Shown one piece after another: positions 48,294-56,690 of a DNA stretch of 64,000 bases. The DNA comes from JAENVU01 sp031422675 (lineage in GTDB: Bacteria; Actinomycetota; Acidimicrobiia; IMCC26256; JAENVU01): positions 1 through 64,000 of the forward strand of contig JANPMG010000013.1 in the NCBI GenBank assembly GCA_031422675.1, written 5' to 3'. The position numbers were made by a program, and so were the translations under genes. Below the pieces are notes generated by a model. The model was not told the origin of the DNA and did no database searches. It saw only the letters and a program-made list of their open reading frames with translations. Positions within the stretch are counted from its first letter, which is position 1. The number at the start of each line of letters is the position of its first letter.

Positions 48294-49073
48294 GTGACTC
48301 TCACCGTTGACCACGTGCACCTCGACGACACCGTCGCGATCGTCACCGGCGCCGCCGTCGGGATTGGACACGCCTGCGCACTCACCCTTGCCGCGTTCGG
48401 GTCCGCAGTCGCCGCCTGTGATCGCGACGAGCTGAACCTGGCGAAGTGTGTCGCCGAGATCGACACTCGCGGTGGCATCGCCTACCCGGGGGTGCTCGAC
48501 GTGCGCGACGGTGACGAGGTGCGCGCGTGGGTGGACGCGGTGGCCGCCAAGTTCGGGCGAATCGACATCCTGGTCAACAACGCCGGCGGCGGATTCCTCG
48601 CAGACTTCCTCGACGTGACCGACAAGGGTCAGGACGCCCTGGTACGCGAGAACTTCCAGAGCGTCACCAACTTCGTGCGGAGCGTGGTTCCCCACATGCC
48701 CGAGACGGGCGGTTCGATCATCAACATCACGTCGATCGAAGCGCATCGCGCCGCGCCGGGATACGGGGTCTACAGCGCGATGAAGGCAGCCGTCGCGAAC
48801 CTCACTCAGACGCTGGCGTTGGAACTCGGCGCACGCTCGATCCGGGTGAACGCGGTGGCGCCGGATGTGATCCCGACCCCGGGGATCGGTGAGATGCCGG
48901 TGCGGACGCCGTTGCCTCGGCCCGGCCATGTGGACGACGTGGCCGGGGCAGTCGTGTTTCTCGCCAACGCCGAGCTGTCCGGTTTCATGACCGGTACGAC
49001 GCTGCACGTGGACGGCGGGAACCATGCCGCCGGCGGTTGGCGCCGTGATCCAGATGGTTCCTTCCGGACGTGA
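48294..49073 (+). CDS. short-chain dehydrogenase/reductase
   Basis: 259 residues. TGAAVGIG (residues 19-26), NNAGGG, NITSIEA and YSAMK are the SDR motifs; GFMTGTTLHVDGG closes the fold. It is a classical NAD(P)-dependent alcohol or 3-hydroxyacyl dehydrogenase, divergent from another SDR with 60 bp between starts. The GTG start is supported by the -10 spacing, and the residues before DDTVAIVTGAA form the normal short lead-in. Substrate unknown. Confidence 0.86.
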   Translation: MTLTVDHVHLDDTVAIVTGAAVGIGHACALTLAAFGSAVAACDRDELNLAKCVAEIDTRGGIAYPGVLDVRDGDEVRAWVDAVAAKFGRIDILVNNAGGGFLADFLDVTDKGQDALVRENFQSVTNFVRSVVPHMPETGGSIINITSIEAHRAAPGYGVYSAMKAAVANLTQTLALELGARSIRVNAVAPDVIPTPGIGEMPVRTPLPRPGHVDDVAGAVVFLANAELSGFMTGTTLHVDGGNHAAGGWRRDPDGSFRT

Positions 49074-49121
49074 ACGTCGGCATCGACGAAGGTGCGCGCT
49101 CGCCGTCGACGGGACTGTGAG

Positions 49122-49919
49122 TCACGGGGTCGGCGGTCGACCACGAAGCATGGCGTCTCGATGCCGACCGAAGTCTCGGATGGTTCCGCGCGCGCGGAAA
49201 GCCACGGGCATGATCTCGGGCTGCATGGAGTAGCAGACACCGGTCATGATCCCGGCCAGCTCGTCGGCTGCGGTGATGGCTTCGAGATCCATGCCGCGGC
49301 CCATGCCGATGTCGCAGGCCCGACGAAGCACGATCGCCGCTTCCGCCTCGAGCGGTGCAAGCGAGCGGTCCGCCCAGCGGATGAAGCCACCTTTCCACGG
49401 GGCGTCGGTGAAGGGCGGCGGCTCGACCAGGACCCGGCCCATCCCGTTCCCGGCCAGGGTCCACTCATGCAGCATCTCGCCATCACGCCAGAGCCGCGGG
49501 CGGCTGACCTCGGGTCCGATCTCCAACTCCACTTCGTACTCACGCGTCTCGGTACCGCGCGCGGCATGGGTGACACAGAGTCCCGCGAGGTCGAACTGGT
49601 GGGTGCATTGGAAGTGAGGGTCGGCCACGGCGGCGACGGCGGTGGCGCGATCGGACAGGTCCATGCCCACGAGGAGTTCGAGGTTGGCGCCCGCGTCCGG
49701 GCACGTCGCCCACGGCCAGCGCAGCGCCTCCATCGAGATGTGCGTGACCCGGTGACCGTCGTGGCCGAGCGTCACTTCGAAATGATGGAAGTCGTCCTCG
49801 AGCCCGCCCCATACGGTCCGCTCGTCGAGTCGGACCAGGCGAATGAGGCGCCGGTACGGCAGGCGGCGATCACCTTGGCGAACGGTCGGAGCAGGAGAGG
49901 GGTCGGCGGGGTCGTTCAC
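49122..49919 (-). CDS. DUF2889 family protein
   Basis: 265 residues. The segment PYRRLIRLVRLDERTVWGGLEDDFHHFEVTLGHDGHRV and RWPWATCPDA are recognisable DUF2889 features. The family is of unknown function and in actinobacteria often lies beside CoA-thioester and hydratase genes, as here. GTG 49919 comes 24 nt after the SnoaL-like gene, so it is probably the last member of a minus-strand operon beginning at 52545. Confidence 0.82.
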   Translation of the reverse strand: MNDPADPSPAPTVRQGDRRLPYRRLIRLVRLDERTVWGGLEDDFHHFEVTLGHDGHRVTHISMEALRWPWATCPDAGANLELLVGMDLSDRATAVAAVADPHFQCTHQFDLAGLCVTHAARGTETREYEVELEIGPEVSRPRLWRDGEMLHEWTLAGNGMGRVLVEPPPFTDAPWKGGFIRWADRSLAPLEAEAAIVLRRACDIGMGRGMDLEAITAADELAGIMTGVCYSMQPEIMPVAFRARGTIRDFGRHRDAMLRGRPPTP

Positions 49920-49943
49920 GCGGGGTCGGTCACGTAGCGTCGT

Positions 49944-50360
49944 TCACGCGTCGCCGGGCACGGGCTCACCGAGGAACACGATCGTGCGAGCTGCGAACCG
50001 CCACCGGTCCGGCTCGCGAACGAGATGGTCGTGGTACCGGCCGGCAGTCGAGATGCGAAGTCCGTCGTCGGCCTTGCGCAAGTAGAGGAAATCGGTCCAC
50101 GCGCGGGCGCGCTCACCGTCGGTGGCGACGTCGATCACCGAGTTGTAGGTGACGTGCTGGCCGGGCGCCAGGTTCGGGCGCTGAACGCCGATGTGGTCAT
50201 GGATGTCCTGGCGGCCGTGGTGGGTGGTACCCATGACGTGGAACGTCGCCTCCTCGGTGAAGAGCTGCGCGAACTGCGCCGGCCGCTGGTCGTCGTAGTG
50301 ATGGCAGTACTCCGCGAGCAGACGACGAATCGCCGACTCGTGGGTCACGGGGTCGGTCAC
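49944..50360 (-). CDS. SnoaL/NTF2-like domain protein
   Basis: 138 residues of the cone-shaped NTF2-like fold: RRLLAEYCHHYDDQRPAQFAQLFTEEATFHVMG, then RAWTDFLYLRK and a basic/aromatic C-terminus. This fold serves ketosteroid isomerases, dehydratases and the small subunits of ring oxygenases. In context it could be an isomerase or hydratase for a CoA or cyclic substrate. GTG start, with a degenerate -10 (CATTGT) 7 nt upstream. Confidence 0.78.
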   Translation of the reverse strand: MTDPVTHESAIRRLLAEYCHHYDDQRPAQFAQLFTEEATFHVMGTTHHGRQDIHDHIGVQRPNLAPGQHVTYNSVIDVATDGERARAWTDFLYLRKADDGLRISTAGRYHDHLVREPDRWRFAARTIVFLGEPVPGDA

Positions 50361-50469
50361 GCTTCTGACAATGCCACGGCGAGGGCGCCCCTGTCAGGAT
50401 GGTCCGGATGCCGGCGTCTGGTGTCCGAACCGTCGCCGAGGTGGCTCGAGCGACAAGCACAGAGGGTTC

Positions 50470-50928
50470 TTACTCGGGCTTGGGCGGCCGGCAGTTGATG
50501 ACGAGGGTGAACACGTTCTTGACCACGGGCGCGCCGGTCGCCTGGTCGCGCCAGGTGGTCTCCTGCACGTAGAACTCGAGGGTGCCGCCGCTCGACTTTT
50601 CCTTCTCGTACACGTCCGTGATCTCGGACGTGCCCACGAGAACGTCGCCGACCTTCGGCCACCGGAAGTACTCGAAGCCTTGCTCCCCGTGGAGGATGGC
50701 GCGCCCCGGGCCCCGCAGTTTCTCGATCGGTAGCCCGGCCGCGCCGCCCGAACCTTCGGAGCCCCAGAACGGCATGACGAACGGGAAGGTGGGTGGGACC
50801 GGCGCATCGGCGGCGTCATAGACCGTGTCCGAATCCATCAGGGCCTGCGCGAACACGCGCACCGGGCCGCGTTCGATCCGGACGATCTGGGGGGCGCCAG
50901 TGGTGCCCTTCAACTCGGTCATTGCCAC
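50470..50928 (-). CDS. MaoC-like FAS1-type dehydratase domain protein
   Basis: 152 residues. IERGPVRVFAQALMDSDTVY near the N-terminus, PPTFPFVM, and LHGEQGFEYFRWPKVGDVL form the hot-dog fold of the MaoC N-terminal (FAS1_DH_region) family. These proteins hydrate enoyl-CoAs, commonly as a heterodimer with a second MaoC subunit, which I do not see here. GTG 50928 has GGAGG six nt upstream. It follows the acyl-CoA synthetase gene by 42 nt and is probably co-transcribed. Confidence 0.85.
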   Translation of the reverse strand: MAMTELKGTTGAPQIVRIERGPVRVFAQALMDSDTVYDAADAPVPPTFPFVMPFWGSEGSGGAAGLPIEKLRGPGRAILHGEQGFEYFRWPKVGDVLVGTSEITDVYEKEKSSGGTLEFYVQETTWRDQATGAPVVKNVFTLVINCRPPKPE

Positions 50929-50970
50929 GTGGTTCCTCCGATGGCGTGAGGCCGGATCCGGCGGGGGAAC

Positions 50971-52545
50971 CTATCGCGACCCGGCGGGGCGGTGGGCGGT
51001 CCCTTCGCTGCCGTGCTGCTCGTCGCGGAGCTTGTGTTTCATCACTTTGCCGGTGGCGTTGCGAGGGAGTTCGGCGGCAAAGACGAGAGTGCGGGGGCGC
51101 TTGTAGTCGGCGAGGCGTTCGGCACAGAACGCAAGCAGCGCAGCCGAGTCGAGGGTGGCGCCGGTGCGGACCACGACGTGTGCGGCGATGTCCTCGCCCA
51201 GCACCGGGTGGGGAATCCCGACGACGGCCGCCTCCTGGACGTCGGGATGTTCGAGCAGCACCGCTTCCACATCGGTGGGATACACGTTGTGTCCGCCGCG
51301 GATGATCATGTCCTTCTTGCGGCCGGCGATGTAGAGAAAACCGTCCTCGTCCAGGTATGCGAGATCGCCGCTGCGCAGCCAGCCGTCGGCGGTCCAGGTG
51401 CGCTCGGTGGCCGCCGGGTCGTTGTAGTACTCGCGCTGCGCGCCCGCCATCTTGGTGAGGAGTTCGCCAACCTCGCGCGCGTCGCACTCGGTGTTGTCCT
51501 CGCGCACGACCTTGAGTTCCATTGCGCCGATGGGTTTTCCCACCGAGCCGATCCGCCTGGTGACCTCGTCCTTCGGCATCACGATGAACGCGGGTCCGGC
51601 TTCGGTCATGCCGTAGGAGTTGGACACGGTGGCGTCGGGCACGCGGGCCTGGAGGGTGAGCAGGGTCTGCGGAGCAAGCGGCGCGCTGCCGATCGACACC
51701 GAAGTGAGGCTCGACAGATCCGGCCCGTCGAAGTGCGGATGCGTCACGAGCAGTTCGGCCATCGCGGGGACGAGGAACGCCATCGCCGGACGCTCGGACT
51801 CCACGATCTCCAGCCACCGACCGGCATCGAACTTCGGGAGGTACATCCCGACGAGACCCAGCTTCATCGGGTTGTAGATGAAGGCGATGCCCGCGAAGGT
51901 GAACATCGGCGCGCCGTGGATCCAGCCACCGCCGGCCCACGCGGGTTCGTGGTTGGGGATCATCGCGACGTTCCGGTGCCGGACCGCCACCCCTTTCGGC
52001 GCGCCGGTGGTGCCCGAGGTGTACATGATGTCGGCGAGGTCGTCGGGGTCGCGCGGTACCTGGATGTCCGACGCGTCCGTCGGGAGGAACTGTGCCTCCG
52101 AGACCACGCCGGGTTCGTCGAGATCGGATGTGCCCGCGCTCACGATGAACCGGATCGACGGGGTTGCAGCACGCACGGCGATCGCAGTTTCGAGCCGGTC
52201 GCCGGCGGTGAGGACGGCCGCCACCGAGGCGTGCCCGAGGATCGCGTTCAGCTCGGGGATCGACAGCCGCGAGTTCGTGGGCACCGCAACGGCGCCGGCC
52301 TTGTGCACCGCCGCGTAGGCGACGATCCATCGCAGTGCCTCGTCGCCCGGCAGGTAGATCGAGACGCGATCACCGGCTTCGATCCCGGCCTCCACGAGTC
52401 CGCGTGCCATCCGATTCGACGCGGCGTCCCACTCCGAGAACGTGAGCGACGTGCGCGCGTCGAGATCGCGGTAGGCAGTCTCCGGACCGTGCACGCGAGC
52501 CATGTAGCGCAGCTGGTCGACCTGCAGATCGCCCCAGTCGGGCAT
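50971..52545 (-). CDS. AMP-dependent acyl-CoA synthetase
   Basis: 524 residues of the ANL superfamily: IMYTSGTTGAPKG (phosphate loop), NSYGMTEAG, WLRSGDLAYLDEDGFLYIAGRKKDMIIRGGHNVYPTDVE, and the catalytic lysine in NATGKVMKHKL. It converts a carboxylate to its CoA ester, the entry step for the hydratase and SDR genes around it. ATG 52545 is 8 nt from GGGGAGG and preferred over GTG 52554. Its promoter may use TATCGT (52584-52579). Divergent from the Rieske/metallo-hydrolase gene. Confidence 0.91.
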   Translation of the reverse strand: MPDWGDLQVDQLRYMARVHGPETAYRDLDARTSLTFSEWDAASNRMARGLVEAGIEAGDRVSIYLPGDEALRWIVAYAAVHKAGAVAVPTNSRLSIPELNAILGHASVAAVLTAGDRLETAIAVRAATPSIRFIVSAGTSDLDEPGVVSEAQFLPTDASDIQVPRDPDDLADIMYTSGTTGAPKGVAVRHRNVAMIPNHEPAWAGGGWIHGAPMFTFAGIAFIYNPMKLGLVGMYLPKFDAGRWLEIVESERPAMAFLVPAMAELLVTHPHFDGPDLSSLTSVSIGSAPLAPQTLLTLQARVPDATVSNSYGMTEAGPAFIVMPKDEVTRRIGSVGKPIGAMELKVVREDNTECDAREVGELLTKMAGAQREYYNDPAATERTWTADGWLRSGDLAYLDEDGFLYIAGRKKDMIIRGGHNVYPTDVEAVLLEHPDVQEAAVVGIPHPVLGEDIAAHVVVRTGATLDSAALLAFCAERLADYKRPRTLVFAAELPRNATGKVMKHKLRDEQHGSEGTAHRPAGSR

Positions 52546-52658
52546 GCGCGCCACCTCCCCCGGTCAAGTCGCCGCGGCACGATAGCGGCCGAGGTGAGCG
52601 CGTCGGGTGGACGCGGATGAGTGCTCGGTGGCTCGGCTCGGTCTGGCAGGCTGGACCG

Positions 52659-54200
52659 ATGCGGGTCACGTTTCTCGGTCACGTGGGCATGTACGTGGAG
52701 ACCGAGGGTGGCTCGGTGTTGTGCGATCCCTGGTTCAACCCTGCGTACTTCGCGTCCTGGTTTCCCTTTCCCCGCAACGACACGTTCGACGTTTCGCCCT
52801 ACTCGGCACCCGACTACCTGTACATCTCCCATCTCCATCACGATCATTTCGACGCCGAGTGGCTGGCCCGCAACGTCGACAAGGGGGCGACCGTCCTCCT
52901 CCCCGCATTCCGCGTCGACCACCTCGAGCGGGCGTTGCGCGAGCTTGGGTTCACGACATTCGTTCGGACCGACCACGCGGAACCGGTCCGGCTCGGGGGA
53001 GTGGAGGCGATCATCCTCGCGATGACCGCGCCGGCCGACGGGCCGGCGGGGGACTCGGCGCTGATTCTGGCGGATTCGACCGCCACGCTCCTGAACCAGA
53101 ACGACGCCCGACCGCGCGACTTCGACGAGCTGGAGTCCTTCGGTCCGTTCGACGCGCACTTCACTCAGTTCTCGGGCGCGATCTGGTACCCGATGGTCTA
53201 TGACTTCCCGCCGGTGGAACAACGGGCGATGGGCGTGGCCAAGCGCGCCGCGCAGATGGACCGCGCCGCGCACTATCTCGCAGATGTGGGTGCGCCGAAT
53301 CTGTTCCCGGTCGCCGGGCCGCCGTGCTTCCTCGACGACGATCTCTGGCACCTGAACGACTTCGGCAACGATCCCGCGAACATCTTTCCGGATCAGCTCG
53401 CCTTCTTGGACGATCTGACTGCGCGCGGACTCTCGGGCGGTCGCCTGCTCGTGCCGGGGTCGGTGGCACAGATCGGTCACGAGGGGTGCCACGTCGAACA
53501 CCCGTCGGGCGCGGCCCATCCCGACGCGATCTTTGCCGACAAGCGCGCGTACCTCGAGTGCTATCGCAACGACTGGTCAGCGCGGCTGATCGCCGAGAAG
53601 GCATCGTGGCCGCGCGACGCCTACGACATCACCGCGGAACTGTCGCGATGGTTCGAACCGCTCCTCGACCTCGCTCCGTACACTCGCCGCGGCATCAACG
53701 GGAGTGTGCTGATCCACGTCGGTGATTCCGCCACGATCATCGACTTTCCAACCGGTCAGGTGCGATCCTGGGAAGGAGAACCGGTGATGCACCGCATCGA
53801 CGTCGACCGCGCGCTGGTGGAATCGTTGATCGATCGCCACGTGGAGGATTGGGTCAACGAGCTGTTCCTCTCGTGCCGGTTCACCGCTCATCGCGAGGGC
53901 CCCTACAACGAGTACGTATACACGTTCTTCAAGAACTTGTCGGTCGAGCGAATGGCGTTCTGCGAGGGTTACTACGCCACGCTCGCCGAACCCGTCGACG
54001 AGATGTTCCGATGCGGCGAGTACATGGTGGCGAAGCGTTGCCCACACCTCCGTGCGGATCTCGAACGGTTCGGCACGGTCACGAACGGGGTGCTCGAGTG
54101 CAAGGTGCACCATTGGCGGTTCGAGCTCGCTACCGGACGCTGCCTCACCTCCGACGAAGCCGAACATCACCTCCACACCGAGCGAGTACATGCGGATTGA
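52659..54200 (+). CDS. metallo-beta-lactamase-fold hydrolase with C-terminal Rieske [2Fe-2S] domain
   Basis: 513 residues. The N-terminal metallo-hydrolase has the metal motif H58-x-H60-x-D62-H63 (SHLHHDHFD) and starts MRVTFLGHVGMYVET...CDPWFNPAYF, as in UlaG and CMP-sialate-hydroxylase-like proteins. The C-terminal Rieske domain has C461-x-H463 and C481-x2-H484, the 17-residue spacing of biological Rieske centres. Animal CMP-Neu5Ac hydroxylase joins the same two folds in the opposite order. A redox-linked hydroxylation or hydrolysis is likely; the substrate is unknown. ATG 52659 follows a weak -10 (CAGGCT) by 6 nt. The PHP gene overlaps its last 11 bp. Confidence 0.86.
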   Translation: MRVTFLGHVGMYVETEGGSVLCDPWFNPAYFASWFPFPRNDTFDVSPYSAPDYLYISHLHHDHFDAEWLARNVDKGATVLLPAFRVDHLERALRELGFTTFVRTDHAEPVRLGGVEAIILAMTAPADGPAGDSALILADSTATLLNQNDARPRDFDELESFGPFDAHFTQFSGAIWYPMVYDFPPVEQRAMGVAKRAAQMDRAAHYLADVGAPNLFPVAGPPCFLDDDLWHLNDFGNDPANIFPDQLAFLDDLTARGLSGGRLLVPGSVAQIGHEGCHVEHPSGAAHPDAIFADKRAYLECYRNDWSARLIAEKASWPRDAYDITAELSRWFEPLLDLAPYTRRGINGSVLIHVGDSATIIDFPTGQVRSWEGEPVMHRIDVDRALVESLIDRHVEDWVNELFLSCRFTAHREGPYNEYVYTFFKNLSVERMAFCEGYYATLAEPVDEMFRCGEYMVAKRCPHLRADLERFGTVTNGVLECKVHHWRFELATGRCLTSDEAEHHLHTERVHAD

Positions 54201-54822
54201 TCTCCACGCGCACACCGCGCCGCGTTCGAACTGCTCACGCACCACGCTCGAAGAACTCGTGGAGACGGCACGCGCACGCGGCCTCGACGCGTTGTGCATC
54301 ACCGAACACGACGTGCGGTGGCCGGACGACGAACTCGCGGACGCGTCCGCTCTCTTGGGCTTCCCGCTGATCCCGGGGGTGGAACTGAGCACCGACGTCG
54401 GCCATGTCCTGGCCTTCGGTCCGCTGCGCAAACCGCTGTGGATGGGCTACACACTCGCGGAGTTGGTGGAGGAGTGTGAGCAGTCCGACACGGCACTGGT
54501 CTTGCCCCATCCGTTGCGACGATTCGCCGGTGAACGGGCGATCAGAGGCGGACGGGTGCCGCCGACCGCCGCCGAGATCGTGGCGTTGCCGCAGTGGGAG
54601 ATGGTCCACGCGATCGAGGCGGCGAGCACCCAGACCACCGAGTTGGAACACGAACTCACCGCCGCGGCCCTCGGGGTGTGCCCGCGCCCTGCGGTGGGCG
54701 CGAGTGATGCCCACGGACCCGGCCTCGCCGGCACCTACGCCACCGAACTGGACCGGAGCATCCGCTCCGCCACCGAACTCGCACGCGAGATCCGCGCCGG
54801 GCACGTGCGCCCGGCCGCCTGA
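54190..54822 (+). CDS. PHP-domain metal-dependent phosphoesterase
   Basis: 210 residues. The PHP motifs are RIDLHAHTAPRSNC (HxH), ITEHD, PGVELST, PHPLRRF and GASDAHGPG, which supply the trinuclear metal ligands, complete and in order. Such small PHP proteins hydrolyse phosphate esters, for example nucleoside or sugar phosphates. The 11-bp overlap with the Rieske/metallo-hydrolase gene implies coupled translation and a shared pathway, possibly handling a phosphorylated product. Confidence 0.86.
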   Translation: MRIDLHAHTAPRSNCSRTTLEELVETARARGLDALCITEHDVRWPDDELADASALLGFPLIPGVELSTDVGHVLAFGPLRKPLWMGYTLAELVEECEQSDTALVLPHPLRRFAGERAIRGGRVPPTAAEIVALPQWEMVHAIEAASTQTTELEHELTAAALGVCPRPAVGASDAHGPGLAGTYATELDRSIRSATELAREIRAGHVRPAA

Positions 54823-54847
54823 CGAGCGACTGCCTGACGACTGGTTC

Positions 54848-54877
54848 GGCGGGTGCGGATACGATCCGGCGCCCGCC
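54848..54877 (+). promoter_or_regulatory. dyad centred on the -10 of the thiolase gene
   Basis: The arms GGCGGG...CGGAT (54848-54860) and ATCCG...CCCGCC (54864-54877) surround ACG, so the -10 box TACGAT (54860-54865) lies at the centre of symmetry. Transcription would start near 54872, leaving a 31-nt leader with GGAGG. An operator is the simplest reading; a terminator for the PHP gene is the alternative. Confidence 0.5.
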
Positions 54878-54902
54878 TGCCCCGAACTCCGGAGGATCAC
54901 CG

Positions 54903-56081
54903 ATGGGTGACGCCGTCATCGTTTCGACCGCCCGCACCGCCATCGGCACCGCCCGCAAAGGGACGTTGCTCGACGTCTCGGCGTTCGATCTGGCGAAGTA
55001 CGCCGTCGGCGAAGTGCTCAGCCGATCGGGGATCGACCACGACGACGTCGACGACCTTCAGCTCGGCGAATCACTCCAAGGTGGCGGCGACATCGCCCGG
55101 TACGCGGCCGTCGACCTGGGGTTGTTGAACGTCCCCGGGGTCGCGCTCAACCGTCACTGCGCATCCGGGATGGCGGCGGTGCAGGGTGGCGCCGCCAGTA
55201 TCCGCGCGGGCATGGACCGAGTGGTGATCGCGGGCGGCGCGGAATCGATCTCGAGTTCACCGGCTGCGATGAAGCGGACCATGGGTACCGACACCATGGA
55301 ACCGTGGATGTCGCCGAGTCATCCGGCAACACCGGACGCGCCCGCGTTCGACATGTCGATCACCGTGGGGTGGAACAGCGCCCAACGCGCTGGCGTGACG
55401 CGCGAGGAGATGGACCACTGGGCGTACGAGTCGCACCAGCGGGCGATTGCCGCGATCGACACCGGCAAGTTCGAGGACGAGATCTTTCCCATCGACGTGA
55501 CCCGACGGGACGGCGAGACGGTGACGTTCGCGGTGGACGAGCACCCGAGACGTGGGACCACGATGGAGAAGCTCGCGAGTCTGAAGCCGTTGCATCCCGA
55601 GATCGAGGACTTCAGCATCACCGCGGGAAACTCCTCGGGACTCAACGATGCGGCGGCGGCCGTGATGATCGTCGACGCGGAGTACGCACGGGCCCACGGC
55701 CTGAAGCCGATGGCGACGATCAAGAGCTGGGCGTCGGCGGGTGTGCCGCCGAGCGAGACCGGACTCGGCCCGACGCACGCGATTCCCAAGGCACTCGATC
55801 GCGCCGGTCTGCGCGTGCAGGACGTCGACCTGTTCGAGATCAACGAGGCGTTCGCCGCGATGTGCGTGGCGAGTACGCGGATTCTCGGCGTCGACCACGC
55901 GATCACCAATGTGAACGGGAGTGGTTGCAGCCTCGGTCATCCGGTGGCCGCGACGGGGGCTCGCATGATCGTCACCCTGGTCAACGAGCTGGCCCGCCGA
56001 GGTGGTGGGATCGGCGTCTCCAGTATGTGCGCCGGTGGCGGGATGGGCTCGGCGACCGTGCTCGAGGTCATGCCGGCCTAG
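54903..56081 (+). CDS. acetyl-CoA C-acyltransferase (thiolase)
   Basis: 392 residues, full-length thiolase. The acylated cysteine is in NRHCASGMAAVQGG (about residue 82), the histidine in NGSGCSLGHPVAATGAR, and the second cysteine in SMCAGGGMGSA; EINEAFAAMC is also conserved. It cleaves 3-ketoacyl-CoA with CoA (or condenses acetyl-CoA). Unlike the protein at 39217 it keeps both catalytic cysteines. GGAGG precedes the ATG by 7 nt. Likely the terminal beta-oxidation enzyme for the region. Confidence 0.93.
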   Translation: MGDAVIVSTARTAIGTARKGTLLDVSAFDLAKYAVGEVLSRSGIDHDDVDDLQLGESLQGGGDIARYAAVDLGLLNVPGVALNRHCASGMAAVQGGAASIRAGMDRVVIAGGAESISSSPAAMKRTMGTDTMEPWMSPSHPATPDAPAFDMSITVGWNSAQRAGVTREEMDHWAYESHQRAIAAIDTGKFEDEIFPIDVTRRDGETVTFAVDEHPRRGTTMEKLASLKPLHPEIEDFSITAGNSSGLNDAAAAVMIVDAEYARAHGLKPMATIKSWASAGVPPSETGLGPTHAIPKALDRAGLRVQDVDLFEINEAFAAMCVASTRILGVDHAITNVNGSGCSLGHPVAATGARMIVTLVNELARRGGGIGVSSMCAGGGMGSATVLEVMPA

Positions 56082-56122
56082 CCATCAGCGGTTCGGCCAG
56101 GTGCGGGACGCCCCGCTCCAAC

Positions 56123-56653
56123 TCAACAGCCGAGGCGCAACTCCTGGGGAACCGGCGGGGGCGCGTCGCACGCCACCTGGTTCGGTCCGTACGCCCGCAC
56201 CTGCCAGATGGAACCGACGCGTTCGAGCGCGACGGTGAGCTGGGTCACGCCGCTCCCGGGGTTCGGCGCCAGCGTGACGGCCGACCAGATCTGGTTCGAG
56301 TTCGCGATGCGGCAATCCGTGATCGTGTACTGGGAAAGCGGTACCGGCCCGAGGTCGCCCCCTTGCACCGCGGCGTAGATCGGCCCGGCCCGCGCCCCGC
56401 ACGCGTCGAGCCTCGGCGGTGCGATGGGTGACGGTGCTGGCGCCGGTGCGGTCGGGCTGGGCGGGGGTGCGAGTGTGGTGGTCGTCGTCGTCGACGGGAC
56501 CGCACTCGTGCTGGTCGTGGTCCGCGCGGCCTTGGACCGAGTCGAGGTGGTGGTCGGTCGTTTCTTGTCCGACTTTTTGGTCTCGGAGGTGCAGGCGGAG
56601 AGCACCAACAGGGCGATCAGAGCCAACGGCACGGCGGTACGGAAACGCTGCAT
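56123..56653 (-). CDS. putative secreted lipoprotein of unknown function
   Basis: 176 residues. The signal peptide RFRTAVPLALIALLVLSAC ends in a lipobox (LSAC); a Thr/Ser/Lys/Pro-rich linker of about 60 residues follows, then a domain with four cysteines (DACGAR, TDCRIA, VACDAP, terminal RLGC) and SNQIWSAVTLAPNPG. No family recognised. ATG 56653 has GGAGAG upstream. Its start region overlaps the promoter of the divergent phosphatase gene. Confidence 0.78.
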   Translation of the reverse strand: MQRFRTAVPLALIALLVLSACTSETKKSDKKRPTTTSTRSKAARTTTSTSAVPSTTTTTTLAPPPSPTAPAPAPSPIAPPRLDACGARAGPIYAAVQGGDLGPVPLSQYTITDCRIANSNQIWSAVTLAPNPGSGVTQLTVALERVGSIWQVRAYGPNQVACDAPPPVPQELRLGC

Positions 56654-56677
56654 CTCTCCAGCATGGCGCGCAGCCTC

Positions 56678-56683
56678 TAGTTT
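56678..56683 (+). promoter_or_regulatory. leaderless promoter -10 pointing to an ATC start
   Basis: TAGTTT with 7 nt to ATC 56691. There is no ATG, GTG or TTG near it in the phosphatase frame. Confidence 0.5.
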
Positions 56684-56690
56684 CGGCGGG

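Noticed and set aside
47436..49025. A 529-codon minus-strand reading joining an SDR to the strand opposite the next SDR
   Set aside because: The N-terminal half is antisense to the plus-strand SDR; the true start at 48233 has a ribosome site and the normal SDR N-terminus.
49911..49952. Direct repeats of GTCGTTCACGCG around the SnoaL-DUF2889 junction
   Set aside because: Two copies only, partly within coding sequence and close to chance for GTCAC/GTTCAC-rich text here; no symmetrical arrangement.
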